Assembly (NCBI GenBank): GCA_027604505.1 | Contig: JADIIX010000007.1 | Coordinates: 176,492-240,491, forward strand | Origin: Gonapodya sp. JEL0774 | Lineage: Eukaryota > Monoblepharomycota > Monoblepharidomycetes > Monoblepharidales > Gonapodyaceae | Direction: 5' to 3' | DNA: 64,000 nucleotides | Translations under genes and position numbers: made by a program | Part shown: positions 34,098-49,607 of the stretch, in pieces | Layout: each line of letters starts with the position of its first letter | How positions within the stretch are numbered: position 1 is the first letter of the stretch | Notes under the pieces: generated by a model | Told to the model about the DNA's origin: nothing | The model's database searches: none | The model's input: the letters and a program-made list of their open reading frames with translations, nothing else

Positions 34098-37000
34098 ATG
34101 GAGTCTTCGGTTGCGCAGGAGGCGTCGCCCCTGGAGAACTACGATGATGGACCGGATATTGATGTGGTCGATGAGGTGAGTACAGTGTTAAGACCTTTTG
34201 ATGTCTCCAATCATACGTTCAACTTCAGCCCCTATTTCAACGGTTTTCCCCTCTCAATTTCTAATTTCGCAACCTGCGGATCTGACTTAATGCCAATCTT
34301 AATATTGGGTCCAATGAAAGGTCGAGTTGCCAGTGACGTACACCCAAGGATCCCAAGATGATGACGGAGGTGAAGATATCCTTGCTTACCCAACCACCTT
34401 CAAACCTTCTGTTGCACAACCGCCCCATCACACAGACTACCAGGATGGTTCTTCTGGCTATGTGCCTGGCCCATCGGATACCCCAAGTCAATCCGCTCAG
34501 GCCGACTTGATTCCCGACGCTGTCAGGAATTACCTCCACTCTCTCTGCAGATTCGTGTCAGAGCGCATGGTCTACGAACTTCACTATGCGTGCGTGATGC
34601 TGGCTGGTCGTAGACGGGTAGTCGCAACTTCAGGGGGGGGGATTGGTCACGCCTTTATGGGATTGAGTGTATAGGGATGGAGACTTACCACCACGCCACC
34701 ACTTTCCACCTTAGATATGAAACAGCCTTCAATCGCCTTACCGAGAAGTTCTACTCCAAAGAACGATGGCCTGACCCTGATGCTGTCGCGCAGATTACCG
34801 AGGGTGGTGAGTTCGTTGAAGTGGGCGCAGAGTGTGTACGGCTTGCACAGGAGAAGGCAAGAAGGGGAGTCGCTCATAGCAGTTCAACGGGCGTTGTGTG
34901 GGTGTGATGAGAGTCCTAAAACCACCCTCGAAAAATGTATTGCATTTGCTGTCCCACTAACTGGATTGCACCTCGGCGGATGTACACTTTACTCGCCCGC
35001 ACTTGATGGAGCTCTTTCATGCGTGTTGATGTAAAATGTTAACCCTGGCGGGTTGTCTTTACGGAAAGACGCCGTTTTCCTCATTCTCTACCGAGAGCTC
35101 TACTACCGCCATGTGTACGCGAAACTTCAACCCACTCTCGAAGATCGACTTGCTTCTTACTACAACTACTGTGACTTGTTCAATTATGTGCTGAGTGCGT
35201 GGAAGGGCGATCTTGAGGCGTTCAGTCGTCGAATATTGACCGTTCGTTTCATGGCGGTAGACTCTGGAGAGCCCGTGGACCTGGAACTACCAAACCAGTG
35301 GTTGGTGCGTTGCGTTCATTTCATTGAGCTGTTGTATCCTCCATCTCAACCATTGTGTACTATCACCACCAGTGGGACATAATCGACGAGTTCATCTACC
35401 AGTTCCAATCCTTCTGCAACTTTCGGGCGAAAGTGAAAGCGCGTACTGATGGAGAAGTCACCACGCTCAAGGACAGACTTGATGTGCGTGACTTTTGCTT
35501 TTGGAGAAAATTTCCTGTGCACACACACTCTCTCTTGGTAGGTGTGGAACATTCTCAATGTGTTGAATGTCCTTTACTCCTTGGTCCAAAAGTCAAAGAT
35601 CAACGAACAGCTTATCGCAGGCAGGGAAGGAGGGGATGTTAAGTATGTTGGCGGGTTTTTTTAGTTTGTGGCATCGGCATTGCTGTATTTTTTGTTCCTG
35701 ACATTTGTCCTCCCGTGCGCGACACGACGTTCGTCGGTCTCTTCGATGCGCAAATTTTACACTTTTTTTACAGCGCCACTGCCGGGGAAATCGGTGGCCG
35801 CCCATTATACAAAATGCTTGGGTACTTTTCGCTTGTGGGACTTCTCAGAGTACATTGTTTACTTGGCGATTACGCACTCGCCCTGAAAACCATTGAAAAT
35901 ATTGAGCTGCACAGGAAGGTACGTCAATGAGTTTCCATAGTTCCCATTGTATCGTATCCTATGTCGCCTTTGCGTGATTGCAGGGTCTCTTCGCTCGCGT
36001 TACTGCATGCCACGTGACGACGTACTACTACGTAGGGTTCTGCTACCTTATGATGAGACGATACCTGGACGCAGTACGAGCGTTCTCGCACATCCTCATC
36101 TTTGTGAGCAGGACCAAGCAGTATCACACTAAGTCTTACCAGTTTGAAGTGGTGAGTTTGCTAGGGAAATTTATTCAAAAGAGGCTTGCTCTTTTGCGAA
36201 GTTAATTGGATTGTGTAACTCCTGGGTTCACAGATATCCAAAAAATCTGATCAGATGCTTGCTCTCCTGGCCATGTGTGTCGCATTGTGCCCCACACGCA
36301 TAGACGAGAATATCCACACCAGTATGCGTGAGAAGCATGCGGACCATATCCTCAGGATGCAGTACAAAGGGTGCGTCGACTGTGGATTTATCCTCTGGCG
36401 TTCTTTCTTGCTCTCGTATCTTTGACGCTCTGCTTGTTTCATCAGGGATGACGGTATTCTGGTGTTTGAGGAGCTCTTTAACTTTTCCTGTCCCAAATTC
36501 ATTTCGCCAGTCCCTCCTAACTACGATGTGGCTCTTAATGCGCAAAACGTTAGTTCACATCAGTAGTTACTAATGGTCCGTGAGAGCGTACTCTGAATCA
36601 GGTTATACCTCTCTTTCGCAAACCAAATCAAACAGGACCCCACCAACCACCAGCGTAAGGTCTTTCTGGCCGAAGTGCGCTCGCAGCTTATGGTTCCGAC
36701 AATTCGGTCTTATTTGAAGCTTTACACGTCACTCGAGGTAGAAAAACTGTCCGCATTTCTGGAGGATCCTGACGCGGAAGCGTGCAGGTAAGTGGCGAGC
36801 AATTTTTAAACGAGGTGTCTCATAATGCCCTCTCATGACTTCCGTTGTAGGAATCAACTCCTGCTCTATAAACATAAAACACGTCAGCGTAAATGGGATG
36901 CGGGGACTGTTCTGGAGGGAGATTACGCAAATACCATCCAAGATTTGGATTTCTACCTCAAGCAGGTGTGCTCCCATATAGTACAAGGTATCTCTTTGTC

Positions 37001-37142
37001 GTGACTTAAACCATCCCACAATACCCAGGACATGATTCATGTCAGCGAGAATAAGTTAGTTCGTCGAACAGCAGACTACATAATCCGGAAGCTGGAAACA
37101 GTTGATAGGTTGTTGGCGCAGGCTACAAAGGGTGTAAAATAG
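34098..37142 (+). CDS. EIF3L: Translation initiation factor eIF3 subunit l
   Basis: A PCI subunit of the eIF3 octamer, retained in most eukaryotes but absent from S. cerevisiae. The first exon [20 protein letters not shown] splices to [12 protein letters not shown]. Family blocks then follow in order: [157 protein letters not shown]-type; [45 protein letters not shown]. The stop TAG is at 37140-37142. At least ten GT-AG introns are present. A degenerate repeat array begins within about ten bases of the stop, so it probably lies in the 3' UTR. Confidence 0.95.
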
Positions 37143-37149
37143 CAGCAAG

Positions 37150-37352
37150 ATACTGAAGTCTGACCTTTACGGGTTCTTTGAGTCTGACCCCATCCCACTG
37201 AAGTCTGACCCAAATACATTGAATTCTGACCCACGTACTGAATTCTGACCTGAATACATTGAACTCATGACCTGAATACATTGAACTCCCAACCAAAACT
37301 ATGATGTCTGACCCACACACGCTGAAGTCTGACCTTCGTGCACTGAAGGCGC
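37150..37352 (+). repeat. Degenerate tandem array, left arm of an inverted pair
   Basis: About nine diverged units of roughly 20-24 bases. A typical unit reads ACATTGAATTCTGACCC or CACTGAAGTCTGACC. Units drift apart in both length and sequence, so the array is old. It begins just after the eIF3l stop codon. The reverse complement of its unit, GGTCAGACTTCAGTG, forms the array at 37550-37975. Confidence 0.85.
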
Positions 37353-37549
37353 TGATGACACCTCAAAGCCTGATCAACACACCCGAAAAATTGAAAGATA
37401 AGTAATAATTCATGATATCATTTCTCTAAAATATTTTCCTCATCATGTAGTCTCAAAATCATGAAGGAGGTGCTCAGGTGGTATGTACATTAAACCGGTG
37501 TTTCTCCTCACATTGGGAGGGGGGTTTCCTGGCTGTCAGTCCCTCATGT

Positions 37550-37975
37550 ACGGAGGTCAGACTTCACTGTGCCAGGTCAGACCTCAGTGTGTTGGGTCAG
37601 AGCTTAGTGTACGTTGGTCAGACTTCAGTGTACATGATGCCCTGGTGAGACTTCGGTGTGCCGGGTCAGAGTTCCGTGTTCGTTGGTCAGAGTTCAGTGT
37701 ACAACTGTTCGTAGGTCAGACTTCAGTGTGCTGGTTCAGAACTCAGTGTACGTTGGTCAGAGCTCAGTGTACGTAGGTCAGACTTCAGTGTGCCGGGTCC
37801 GAGTTCGGTGTGCGGGGTCAGCCGGCCGAGTTCACCGAGCTTCAGGATTTTTGGTTAGAGTTCAATGTATTTAGTTCAGAGTTCAGTACATGCATCAGAA
37901 TTCAAAGTATTTAGGTCAGACTTCAGTGGGTTGGGATCAGGCTCAAGAAAAACCATTGGGTCACACTTCAGTGTT
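37550..37975 (-). repeat. Degenerate tandem array, right arm of an inverted pair
   Basis: About 18 units of 18-28 bases with the core GGTCAGACTTCAGTGTGC, varied by A/G, T/C and short inserts such as CGTT, CGTA or ACATGATGCCCT. Relative to the left array the units are in the opposite direction, separated by about 200 bases that are AT-rich at 37380-37460. An open reading frame passes through this array (37483-37874), but its protein merely mirrors the repeat and has no other support. Together the arms could fold into an imperfect hairpin. Confidence 0.88.
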
Positions 37976-38366
37976 TTCAAAAGTAGAAACACTGGTAACA
38001 AGACACGGGCTTAATGGCAGGTGGTGAGGGTGGGGTGGGGTGGCCATGGGTGGATGGGAGCGGGCTGGATCTGGGGTCATGGAGGTGTCATCGGGAAGTG
38101 AGGGTGGAGCATAGGAGATGGCCGGAAGGGAGGCAGGTGATGCGGTAGCCGGTGGAGGTGGGGGGTGTGTGATGTGGTAGAGAGACGCCAGAAAGTCCGC
38201 CGTCATCAGCTCCGGCGGCGGCTGGAGGGTGGGCACATTTGAGGGAGCTGGCACAGAGGCTGCAGTTGAGGTGGTGGGCGGAGGTGGAAGAGGAGAGACT
38301 GAGAGAGCGTATGGTGCGGTACCATGGTGAAGCGGTATTCGGCGTCGACCATTTGCCTTGTTTCAC
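37961..38366 (-). other. Proline-rich open stretch, uncertain exon
   Basis: On the minus strand a frame open for nearly 100 codons from 38254 reads as proline-, serine- and threonine-rich (PPPELMTADFLASLYHITHP, then a run of prolines) and ends inside the right repeat array. No domain is visible and no clear splice sites join it to a neighbour. The strong purine/pyrimidine asymmetry (G-rich plus strand) would create such a frame by itself. It might be the last exon of a decayed gene. Confidence 0.2.
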
Positions 38367-38710
38367 ATGAAGGGAGGGCAGTGGGGGTTATGCTGGGTAC
38401 GTGCACTGAGGACAGAGAACAAGACCAACGTGAGGAAGGCACAGAAAATCCAGTAGCTGACTCCTCGAACAGCACCCAGCAGTTTTCCACCCTTCAACAA
38501 CCATCCTGGCTGCGTCTCCCATTTTCCAACCAGCTAGGACATGCGCAGCGGCGGTGCTGAGGCAGGCTCTCATTTGGCGGCCATATGTCACACATAATAG
38601 CTGCTATACTACGATGAAAGTTGAATATAACAGCTGATGTCAACCATCAAATCCAAGCCGGTTATAATTGCCATTGCGGTGAGGTTCACATACAAAATTC
38701 ACTCGACAAT
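38367..38710. other. Gap with no recognised feature
   Basis: About 340 bases downstream of the SulP-like gene. A few short open stretches exist on both strands but none shows a family motif. Nothing else is seen. Confidence 0.3.
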
Positions 38711-41700
38711 TTACTCGCTCCAAGATAAATGATGCAACAAAAGGGATTGCCTCTGTTCCGAAGCATTGAGAATTGAACGGATAAAGGGGAGCATCAGACT
38801 GGGGCGCAATTTGCACAATCGTTCAAACTCCGTAGTTTCAAGTTGCCAGAGTTCGCACGCATCATCGGCAACAAGGGTATACTGTCGAGGTTTCCCCGTA
38901 ACCAATTCCATATCGCCAGCAATTGTTCCTGAATAAACGACCGAATGTATGAGAACAACCGGACATGCTTGGACTTGCTATTCGCGCTCACCCGGAACCA
39001 ATGTTTCAACAATCGTGCTGCGGTTATTGACTTCTATAGTTGCCACGAGCTGGCCAGACTCCACGAAATAGAGACCACTGTTAGAGTCTGCGCCTTTCTG
39101 CCAGATGACAGTGCCTTTCGGAAGCTTGGCAGGACGCAATCCTTGGCAGACGAATGCAATCGTTTCTTCCATTCCGCCAAACATAACCTCCGCAAACGTC
39201 TGAGTTAACAGAGAAAAGGGTTGCTCAGTATGTATAGGCTGCGGACCTTTTATCGAAAGGACTTGCTGTGCCGCGTGCTCGAGGTGTGCACCTCGTGGGC
39301 TGAACGCGGTTGAAACCGTAACAGAAGGATTGGAGAGAGGGATTTCTGTTTTACATGTGCAAAGCAGAGTCCGTTTCTTCGATCAGCGAGTGGCATACAG
39401 CGTTCGGTAACACTTACGTAGCGTGGAAGAGGTCGTCCGATGTGCTAATTGAAGCCCATAGAACGTTCGAAGTTGTATGTTTTCGCACCTAGAACCCCAT
39501 GAAACGACATGCAAGAAAAGGATAGAAAAGAAAAATGCAACTTACCATTCTAGTGCATTATTTAGTGTTCCAAAACTCTTCGTATGATCATCATCAGCCT
39601 CAAAAAGTCCGACTTTGTCCAGCTCCGTGACGCCTGCGATACCAAGTCCACAGACAACCAAGAATACACCGCGACTCCTGTAAAATCAATATTTAGGCAC
39701 AATCTAAAACCAATTGAGGGAGAGGCACGCACTGCAGTCGTCGTTTAATCTTCTGGAATGCTTCGCTCGCTGAATAATCCACACCGCTGACATAAGGAAG
39801 ACAGAGAATCCACAAAAAGGTTCTGACGGAAAACCTCGACTGGCTCGCATCTCACCTGACGATGCTAAAATCTATGACTAAAAATCGGGGCGGCCCGGTC
39901 GTTGAATTGTCGAGCAATTCCATTATTTGTCTTAGTTGTGTGTGTGGAACATTTTTATATGAGAACGAACGGAATCAGGGCTGGCATAGTCCTCACTCAT
40001 CGAGCTGCTTCACTGTTCCGAAAAAAATACTCCCGTGAAGGCGCAGAATTCGGATTTGATAGCCCACATGATCGAGGAATAGTTGCTGACGATACAACCG
40101 GCTAAAACATGGCACAATACAGGTGAGTCTTGATTAAAATCATGCATGGCACAATTACCAACTGGACAGTGGAGCGAAGTTCTACCCCAGTGCAAGAATT
40201 TCGAATGACTGGTTTCTGCGAGTTGCTGCGAGGAAAGACCATCTGCATCTCTTCTGATCTACTTTTGTCACAATGGTGACCCCGAAAAAGTAACGCACCC
40301 AATGACAAAGAAGAGACAGGTCATCACGACTCCCAAAATCACTGAATTGCGTAGCCATAGAGTTATGCGTAAACTTTTGGAGGAGAGCTCCACAGGTAAG
40401 AGCTCACCTCCCTCCGTAAAGCCCAGAACACCCATCGAGATGACGATGCCTGACAGGCACTGTTACTAAATGTGGGCGACTCGGATCCCAAGACTCACTC
40501 ACTGAGAATTGTGAGGTACTCGTACAATCCAATTGCGTTCCATGTCTAGGTAATGCCATGTTTGGAGAAAGCAACACCTAATTGCATGAATGAATGAACT
40601 CACATCAACCAGTGCCTCCTTCATCAAATCGATTCCCAAATGAAAAATCTGACAAACGATACTTGAACACAAGGGTAACAAGATTCATGGTATCAGAGAA
40701 CCTACCAAAGATCCCTATTATAACGTAAGTTGTGGGATGAAAAGACTCAAAGCGGCGATAAATCCTGACCACCCACCACAACTAAGACCGGCACGTAATT
40801 GACAAGCCAACTTCCAGCCACCATCACCAAAAACGTTGCCACCGCCAACATGAATGACGCGATCCTCGAATCACCCCCAGACCTGATGAACAGCACAGAA
40901 TTACTATAAACAAGATAATTCTGATCCAACAAGGAAATGAGCTGATTGGGTGGGAAAAACCATCTTGGTTTCTACCGACCTGAATGGTTCCGAAGCATGC
41001 AGCGGCGAGGTTGCTGAGCCCATGAGCCAGAAGTTCACGGTTGGTATCGATGTCCTCCCTGCCTGTGCTGACAGCTAGAGCAGGTACATTGATTGGCACA
41101 TGCAGGAGACCAAAAAAGGTGAGTGCAAGCAACGTTGGCACGCATGCAGCCACAGCCTCCCAATTGACTGCGGCAATATCGTAGTATGAATAAAAGTGAT
41201 ACCAGGGAATACTGGAGTCAGTTGCCAAATTGAACAGCCAATGATTGTCCCGCAGAGTTTGAATGGGAATGTGTGCAGCGAATGTGATAGAGTAGAAGAA
41301 AATTGGTCTTGATTGTCCAGGCAGAGTATTAGTTCAAACAAGCTCCAAATCAAACATCAACATCACGTACACGAGAATGTAGAACACGGGGATAAAGAGG
41401 GGGTGATGTATCTTACGATGTAAAACTTGCAGCAATGTCGTGACTCCCAGAGCACTCCCCCATAACATCATTGCATGCGGTTGAAATACACGCTCTAGGT
41501 ACGAAAAACTGAACTCGAAGTTGATATCAGCAGTGACTTCAATCCCCGTTTGCAGGAGGAAGAAACCGATTCCTCCGACAGTTCCAATGAGCAAATCTGT
41601 ACAACCGCACGCACAATCAAACCATGAAACAATCCCTTCGTCGCGACAACAACTCACGCCTCGGGAAAAAAGAGGTCACGTTCCCCAGGCGAAAAAGCCC

Positions 41701-43038
41701 CAGCGCGACAAAAGCGAACCCTGTCATGAACGTCCCCAAAACATAGCTGATACAATTATGCGAACAGTTGTTAGCAGCGTCGCTTCGTCTAAAGTAGCTG
41801 CCAAACTCACACCACCATAGTAGTGGCAATGATAGCGTGGTTTCGATCGTCCTCTGAGGTGGCTAAGGGAACAACACGTTTGATGGTGTTCACCAGGGCA
41901 TACAAGAAGGGCATTATTTCGATCATCTGTGACTGAAACGGCAATTCGAATAAGCTTGAAGCTCAAAGTAATCAAGCTCATCTCCTCCAGAGAGAGTCGT
42001 ACCCCGTTTCCCTGAAGGAGTCCTTGATGAGCGAGAGCACGGAAACAGCATGAATGATTCTGTAATTACCCCGGCAAATGCAGATGCACCCAATGTATAA
42101 ACTAGTTGAGCAATGATCGTTCTGTCGGCAGTAGAGATATAGCCCTCTTTCGTGACACAGCAGATTCGTGACGCACTCACGTCACAAAAAATATTGATAT
42201 ACCTGCCGCCGACGCAGATTTTGGCTGCCACCAAAATAAGAGCCCTCATCAGATTCTAAAAACCCATAGCCATTCAGTTCGTCGAAAGCTCCCACCATTG
42301 TCGGATCATTGGGGAATATTATCAAACCGTAGGACAAGGCGTCCAAAATATTCATCAGCACACCGAGTATGACTGCCGGTAGATATGTAGCTGGTAGCAG
42401 CAAGTTCTCAGTGGTTGTGTTCTCCCACGCAAGCAGGGCCAGCTCCCTGGGCCTGGGAATGCTCCATGGAACAGTCAGACGCTCAGTTGGAGTCCACAGA
42501 GGACGTGGTGAAGGCCAAGAATACTGCAGGGAATCTACTTTCGAGGAAATTGCTACATCATTTTCCGAAAGAAATTCGGGGACAGGAGACGACGGGGAGT
42601 CAAGAAGACCTTCTCGCGAAGCTGTTTGGTGAGGGCTTGGCTGTGAGATAGAAAAACGGTCGGAGCCCCATGAAGATGAAGCGTCCGAGTGTTCGGATCC
42701 GAGCTGCCGAGCTAAGGGCATGCGGTTCATGAGCGAAAGCTCACGATAGCTGCACGATGAATTGATCGCACGACAGATTAACTAAATTCTGGAAAAATTG
42801 AGACGGCCAATCCAATCGATTCGTCAACTTACGATAAGGAAAGAGTCATGGCTCTCACATCATCATCCTGGTGGGGTCGCTGTGGTGAATTCGTTCGTAC
42901 TGATGAAGAGACATGCGAGCGGGTGTGTTTCCAAGAGCTCGGGATTAACGATGGTCGTCGAGATGCCCCAATTTCCGCCAAGAGAGGCTCGCCAAGGAGA
43001 GGTCGCCGCTCTTCTTCTTCCATTTTCGCAGAGGTCAA
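38711..43038 (-). CDS. SulP-family transporter with STAS and cyclic-nucleotide-binding-like domains (Vsb1/YGR125W type)
   Basis: A multi-pass SLC26/SulP transporter. Exon 1 (from 43038) has an acidic, Leu-Leu-containing cytosolic tail (EEEERRPLLGEPLL, compatible with a dileucine sorting signal), then a Ser-rich segment. The membrane domain begins YLPAVILGVLMNILDALSYG (about 42400) and continues with QLVYTLGASAFAG, VYVLGTFMTGFAFVALGLFR, LIGTVGGIGFFLLQTGIEV, LALTFFGLLHVPINVPALAV and SFMLAVATFLVMVAGSWLV. A STAS domain follows (FLVIDFSIVSGVDYSASEAF, about 39890-39740, and a FLVVCGLGIAGVTELDKVGL block). The C terminus is a cyclic-nucleotide-binding fold (GTVIWQKGADSNSGLYFVES; IAGDMELVTGKPRQYTLVAD). 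The phosphate-binding cassette has Asp where Glu is usual, so nucleotide binding is doubtful. The yeast relative is a vacuolar SulP protein linked to basic amino acids. About 15 GT-AG introns; minor exons at 40000-40800 are uncertain. Confidence 0.88.
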
Positions 43039-43499
43039 TGTGATATCACAATGAGGGATTGGGGGGAACTTTGGTCAATCTCCCTTGATATGCATGAAGC
43101 TGTGGGAAGAGATCACGACGGAAAATGCCGGGTTACCAATTTTGAACTATTTCTTCTGCGAAGCTCGCCTCATGCTGATGATAATACATGTAATATATAC
43201 AGACTTAGTGTTGGAATTGGAAGGTATTCAAATCAGATTACAACAAATCAGCTGGATCGCCCATGCTTGTCATCCACTCATCCACTTCATAGTGCTGCCG
43301 AGGAGTGAATAACGCGTTACTCAGCGTATGGTGCAGAACAAGAAGTCCTACGTGATTTGACCTGTTCGTGAAACCCTGTGACAATCGTTATGTACTCGAG
43401 TATGTCTTCATTTGTGTGGCGCATTTATGGTTATGGTGCGTCGCAATTCCTTCTGCATTTTGAGATCCGGGGTTTCAAAACGACCAGTCTTCCAACATC
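43039..43499. promoter_or_regulatory. Upstream region of the SulP gene; 3' flank of epsilon-tubulin
   Basis: These 461 bases separate two genes on the same strand. The part at 43080-43330 is open in two short plus-strand frames without any family motif. No RNA gene or repeat is visible. Confidence 0.35.
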
Positions 43500-45636
43500 C
43501 TAGCCGGGTGCAAGCCTCTGACGGAAGAGCCGCATCTCGTCAACAGTAGGGGGCTCCTGTGATGCCTGCGCGCTGTAATCTGAGATCAAGTTATCAATAT
43601 CAGTGAGACAGCTAGTAAAATCATCGTTTTCCAAATATTGGGTGTAATGATGCAAATTCGCCTGAGCGATGGGGTATCCCGAACTCAGTACTTTGTGAGA
43701 ATGCTCGGAAAGATGTGTTGTGACTCAACCTTTCGCTTGTACAGCTTTAGGAATCTCTGCCGAAGGTCGGTGAAGTTATTTCGAATGCAGCAGTTATTTG
43801 CGAGTGTCAGAAGACTGTATGGCTGTCATATAATGTGGTCGAGGTCGAGGTGAAGACGAGAGGGGAACCGACACATGCAAAAAGGCTGTACTCCACCTGA
43901 TTCAGGGGAGCTGCTGCGCATAAGCTAACTTTCCATCCGTCTGTATTCCACGGAGCGAACTTGAGAGTGGGCCTTAATCTGTGTTGGATCAGTAAAAGGC
44001 AGTGTGGACCACCCCAATAAAAGGAATGGGAGGCACCTTGATATGCTACTGCGAATATCCGACATTTCGGCTTCACCACGAACAATGAGAGCACACCCCA
44101 GATATCTGTATGCGGGTCAGTCGTTCGAAAAATGTGCTGATTTTGAGGAGGGGAACGCACGTCGAGTTTCGTGGATCAGCTTTCATGAGTTGAGTATCTC
44201 GGCCAAAGCAATCCAAGAACATCTGGCTTAATCTTTGTATCAAAGTATGACGTCAATATACTGCTGTGATGCCGAGTAAACTCAGCTGAACGTACTTTCT
44301 GGGAATTGTCTTCTTGTCCGCCAAAACGTACAAAGGTGCCATGCTGGATACCAGGTATCGCATCCTCGGAAATGGCACCAAATTGACGGCTAGTTCATTA
44401 ATATCCATATTGAGGCTGCCAGGAAATCGAGTCGAACTGGAGGGAAGAGTCAATTATAATCCATCCAGTCAACCAGTCACCAATCACCCTACCTGGTCAC
44501 ATTGATCAAGAGATTGGCAACAATATTGTTCATGGTGTCGAATGGTTTTGATTTCTTCAGCAAGCCTTCAACTGGTGAATCCGCTAAGGAGGTGCCTCTC
44601 CTCCGCTCTGTGCTTCTGTCATCAATCCTCGCACAAATATCAATGAGGGCTTGATTCTCGACGGGCAAAATGCAATCAGCACAGTTTGTTAACTTTGAAA
44701 GTGCAAGCATGCTACGAAACCAGATTTATGAAATCTTGATTCTCGATGTATAGTGTACAATTTGTCGCTCACCTGTTGTATGGGGAGGTGACAACGTCAT
44801 CGTCGGCGCTCGGCCAAACAACAGTAGAGAACTTGCTGGCATTCGGGTATTCCTCTTGAAGTAGTTCCACGATGGCAGTCCCAAGACCAGAACCCGTTCC
44901 GCCACCAACGGAATTGAGGATGAACAAGGATTGGAGGGTGTCCACCATCTCCACTTCTTTCCGAAATGCATTGGAAAGACTCTCCCTGTATTTTTCTCCG
45001 TAGAGCTTGTAACCCATGGCCCTAGAAGGTACGTGGTTCTCTGCCTGGACACCTATCGACCACCGCAACTGTTTCTTACCAGTTGTTCCCAGACCCTGAG
45101 TTGCTTAAAACTATTTGGCTCTCATCAAATAGTTCCCTTTGAGGACTTGCACGTATACTGTTTATCACGCGCTCTTCCATGTCAACCAAAACTGCCTGCC
45201 CAGGACGCATTACGTTCTTTGGAGGCCAAGGACGATCGCGCATCGTCTTAGCTTACCCGAGCACGAAGCCCCCGAATCCTGGTTCTCCCATTTCCAACGG
45301 GAATATTAGCAGACCTATGAGGACGAGACTTGATCATTTGGATATTGTCCACGACCACTCCGACACACACTTCTCGTCGGCATGCCGAAAAAATGTCGCC
45401 AGAGATTCGTTATAGAAACCATCTTCATTGTATTTGGCATGCTCTTGCAGCACCATGTCCCAGAATCGCGAAGCAATCTGGGTTATGAACATCAAACGAC
45501 CTCGTCAGACACCGAAGTTTTAGAAACATAATATGGGGATCCTTGGAGATCCCTGATGATATTCTTCAACATAGACAATTCAAAGCACCTGATTCCCGCA
45601 TTGTCCAACACTGACGACGACGGAGTTGAGACTCAT
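43500..45636 (-). CDS. TUBE1: Epsilon-tubulin
   Basis: Epsilon-tubulin is needed to form and keep triplet microtubules in basal bodies and centrioles. The first exon [16 protein letters not shown] splices to [20 protein letters not shown] and [11 protein letters not shown]; a 57-base intron leads to [19 protein letters not shown], then [20 protein letters not shown] and SNSGSGNN. The GTP-binding glycine loop [10 protein letters not shown] and the [13 protein letters not shown] stretch are intact (about 44900-44775). Later exons give [72 protein letters not shown], and [15 protein letters not shown]. The helical C terminus ends RQRLAPG with its stop at 43500-43502. DDVVTSPYN and [13 protein letters not shown]-type wording separate it from alpha, beta, gamma and delta tubulins. 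About ten introns. Confidence 0.95.
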
Positions 45637-45750
45637 GGCTATACGAGACTTCATTGTATCATACTGTGCCACACGGCACTACATTTACAATGCAGTGGTG
45701 ATTTCTGTCTAGTGGTCGGTACTGTCTCCGGTCGTCAGTGAAAATGCTTT

Positions 45751-49261
<3,511 letters not shown>

Positions 49262-49607
49262 CTCTTTTAGAAAGAGGTAGAGCTGAAGGAGCAGTCTGGA
49301 CGTATCGGGACACCAACTGGCGAGCGATGAGTGTGATGGGTTGGCTGAGGCCTGCTCAGTATCTAAGTACGGCACACAAGGGAACCTTCCAAAATGTAGC
49401 CCAAAGAATTCAGAGCAGCAGCGTAGAATTCATCTCCCCCGCAAGGTTTCGATTGTATTCTTTGTCATCGCCATCTCCCGCGCCATAAACATTCGTTGGA
49501 TCATAGCAGCTCCAATTGCAACCAAAATTAGTGCTTCAAAGTCATTTCTAATAGACATTGCCTCCCTTTATGCATGTGTAATTTTTGTAAGCGAAGAACT
49601 GGAGTGA
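49262..49607 (-). promoter_or_regulatory. Upstream region of the kinase gene, with a possible 42-codon ORF (49430-49558)
   Basis: The gap between LSM4 and the kinase holds a small open frame on the minus strand, 49558 down to 49430, starting MSIRNDFEALILVAIGAAMI. It looks like one short hydrophobic helix followed by a basic Met-rich tail (MFMAREMAMTK). It has no recognised family and could be chance, an upstream ORF, or an exon of a small membrane protein. Confidence 0.25.

Noticed and set aside
37483-37874. Open frame on the plus strand through the repeats (97 codons plus a 72-codon frame)
   Set aside because: The protein only reflects the repeat unit (VRCAGSEFRVRWSEF and similar). No start context, splice sites or family support.
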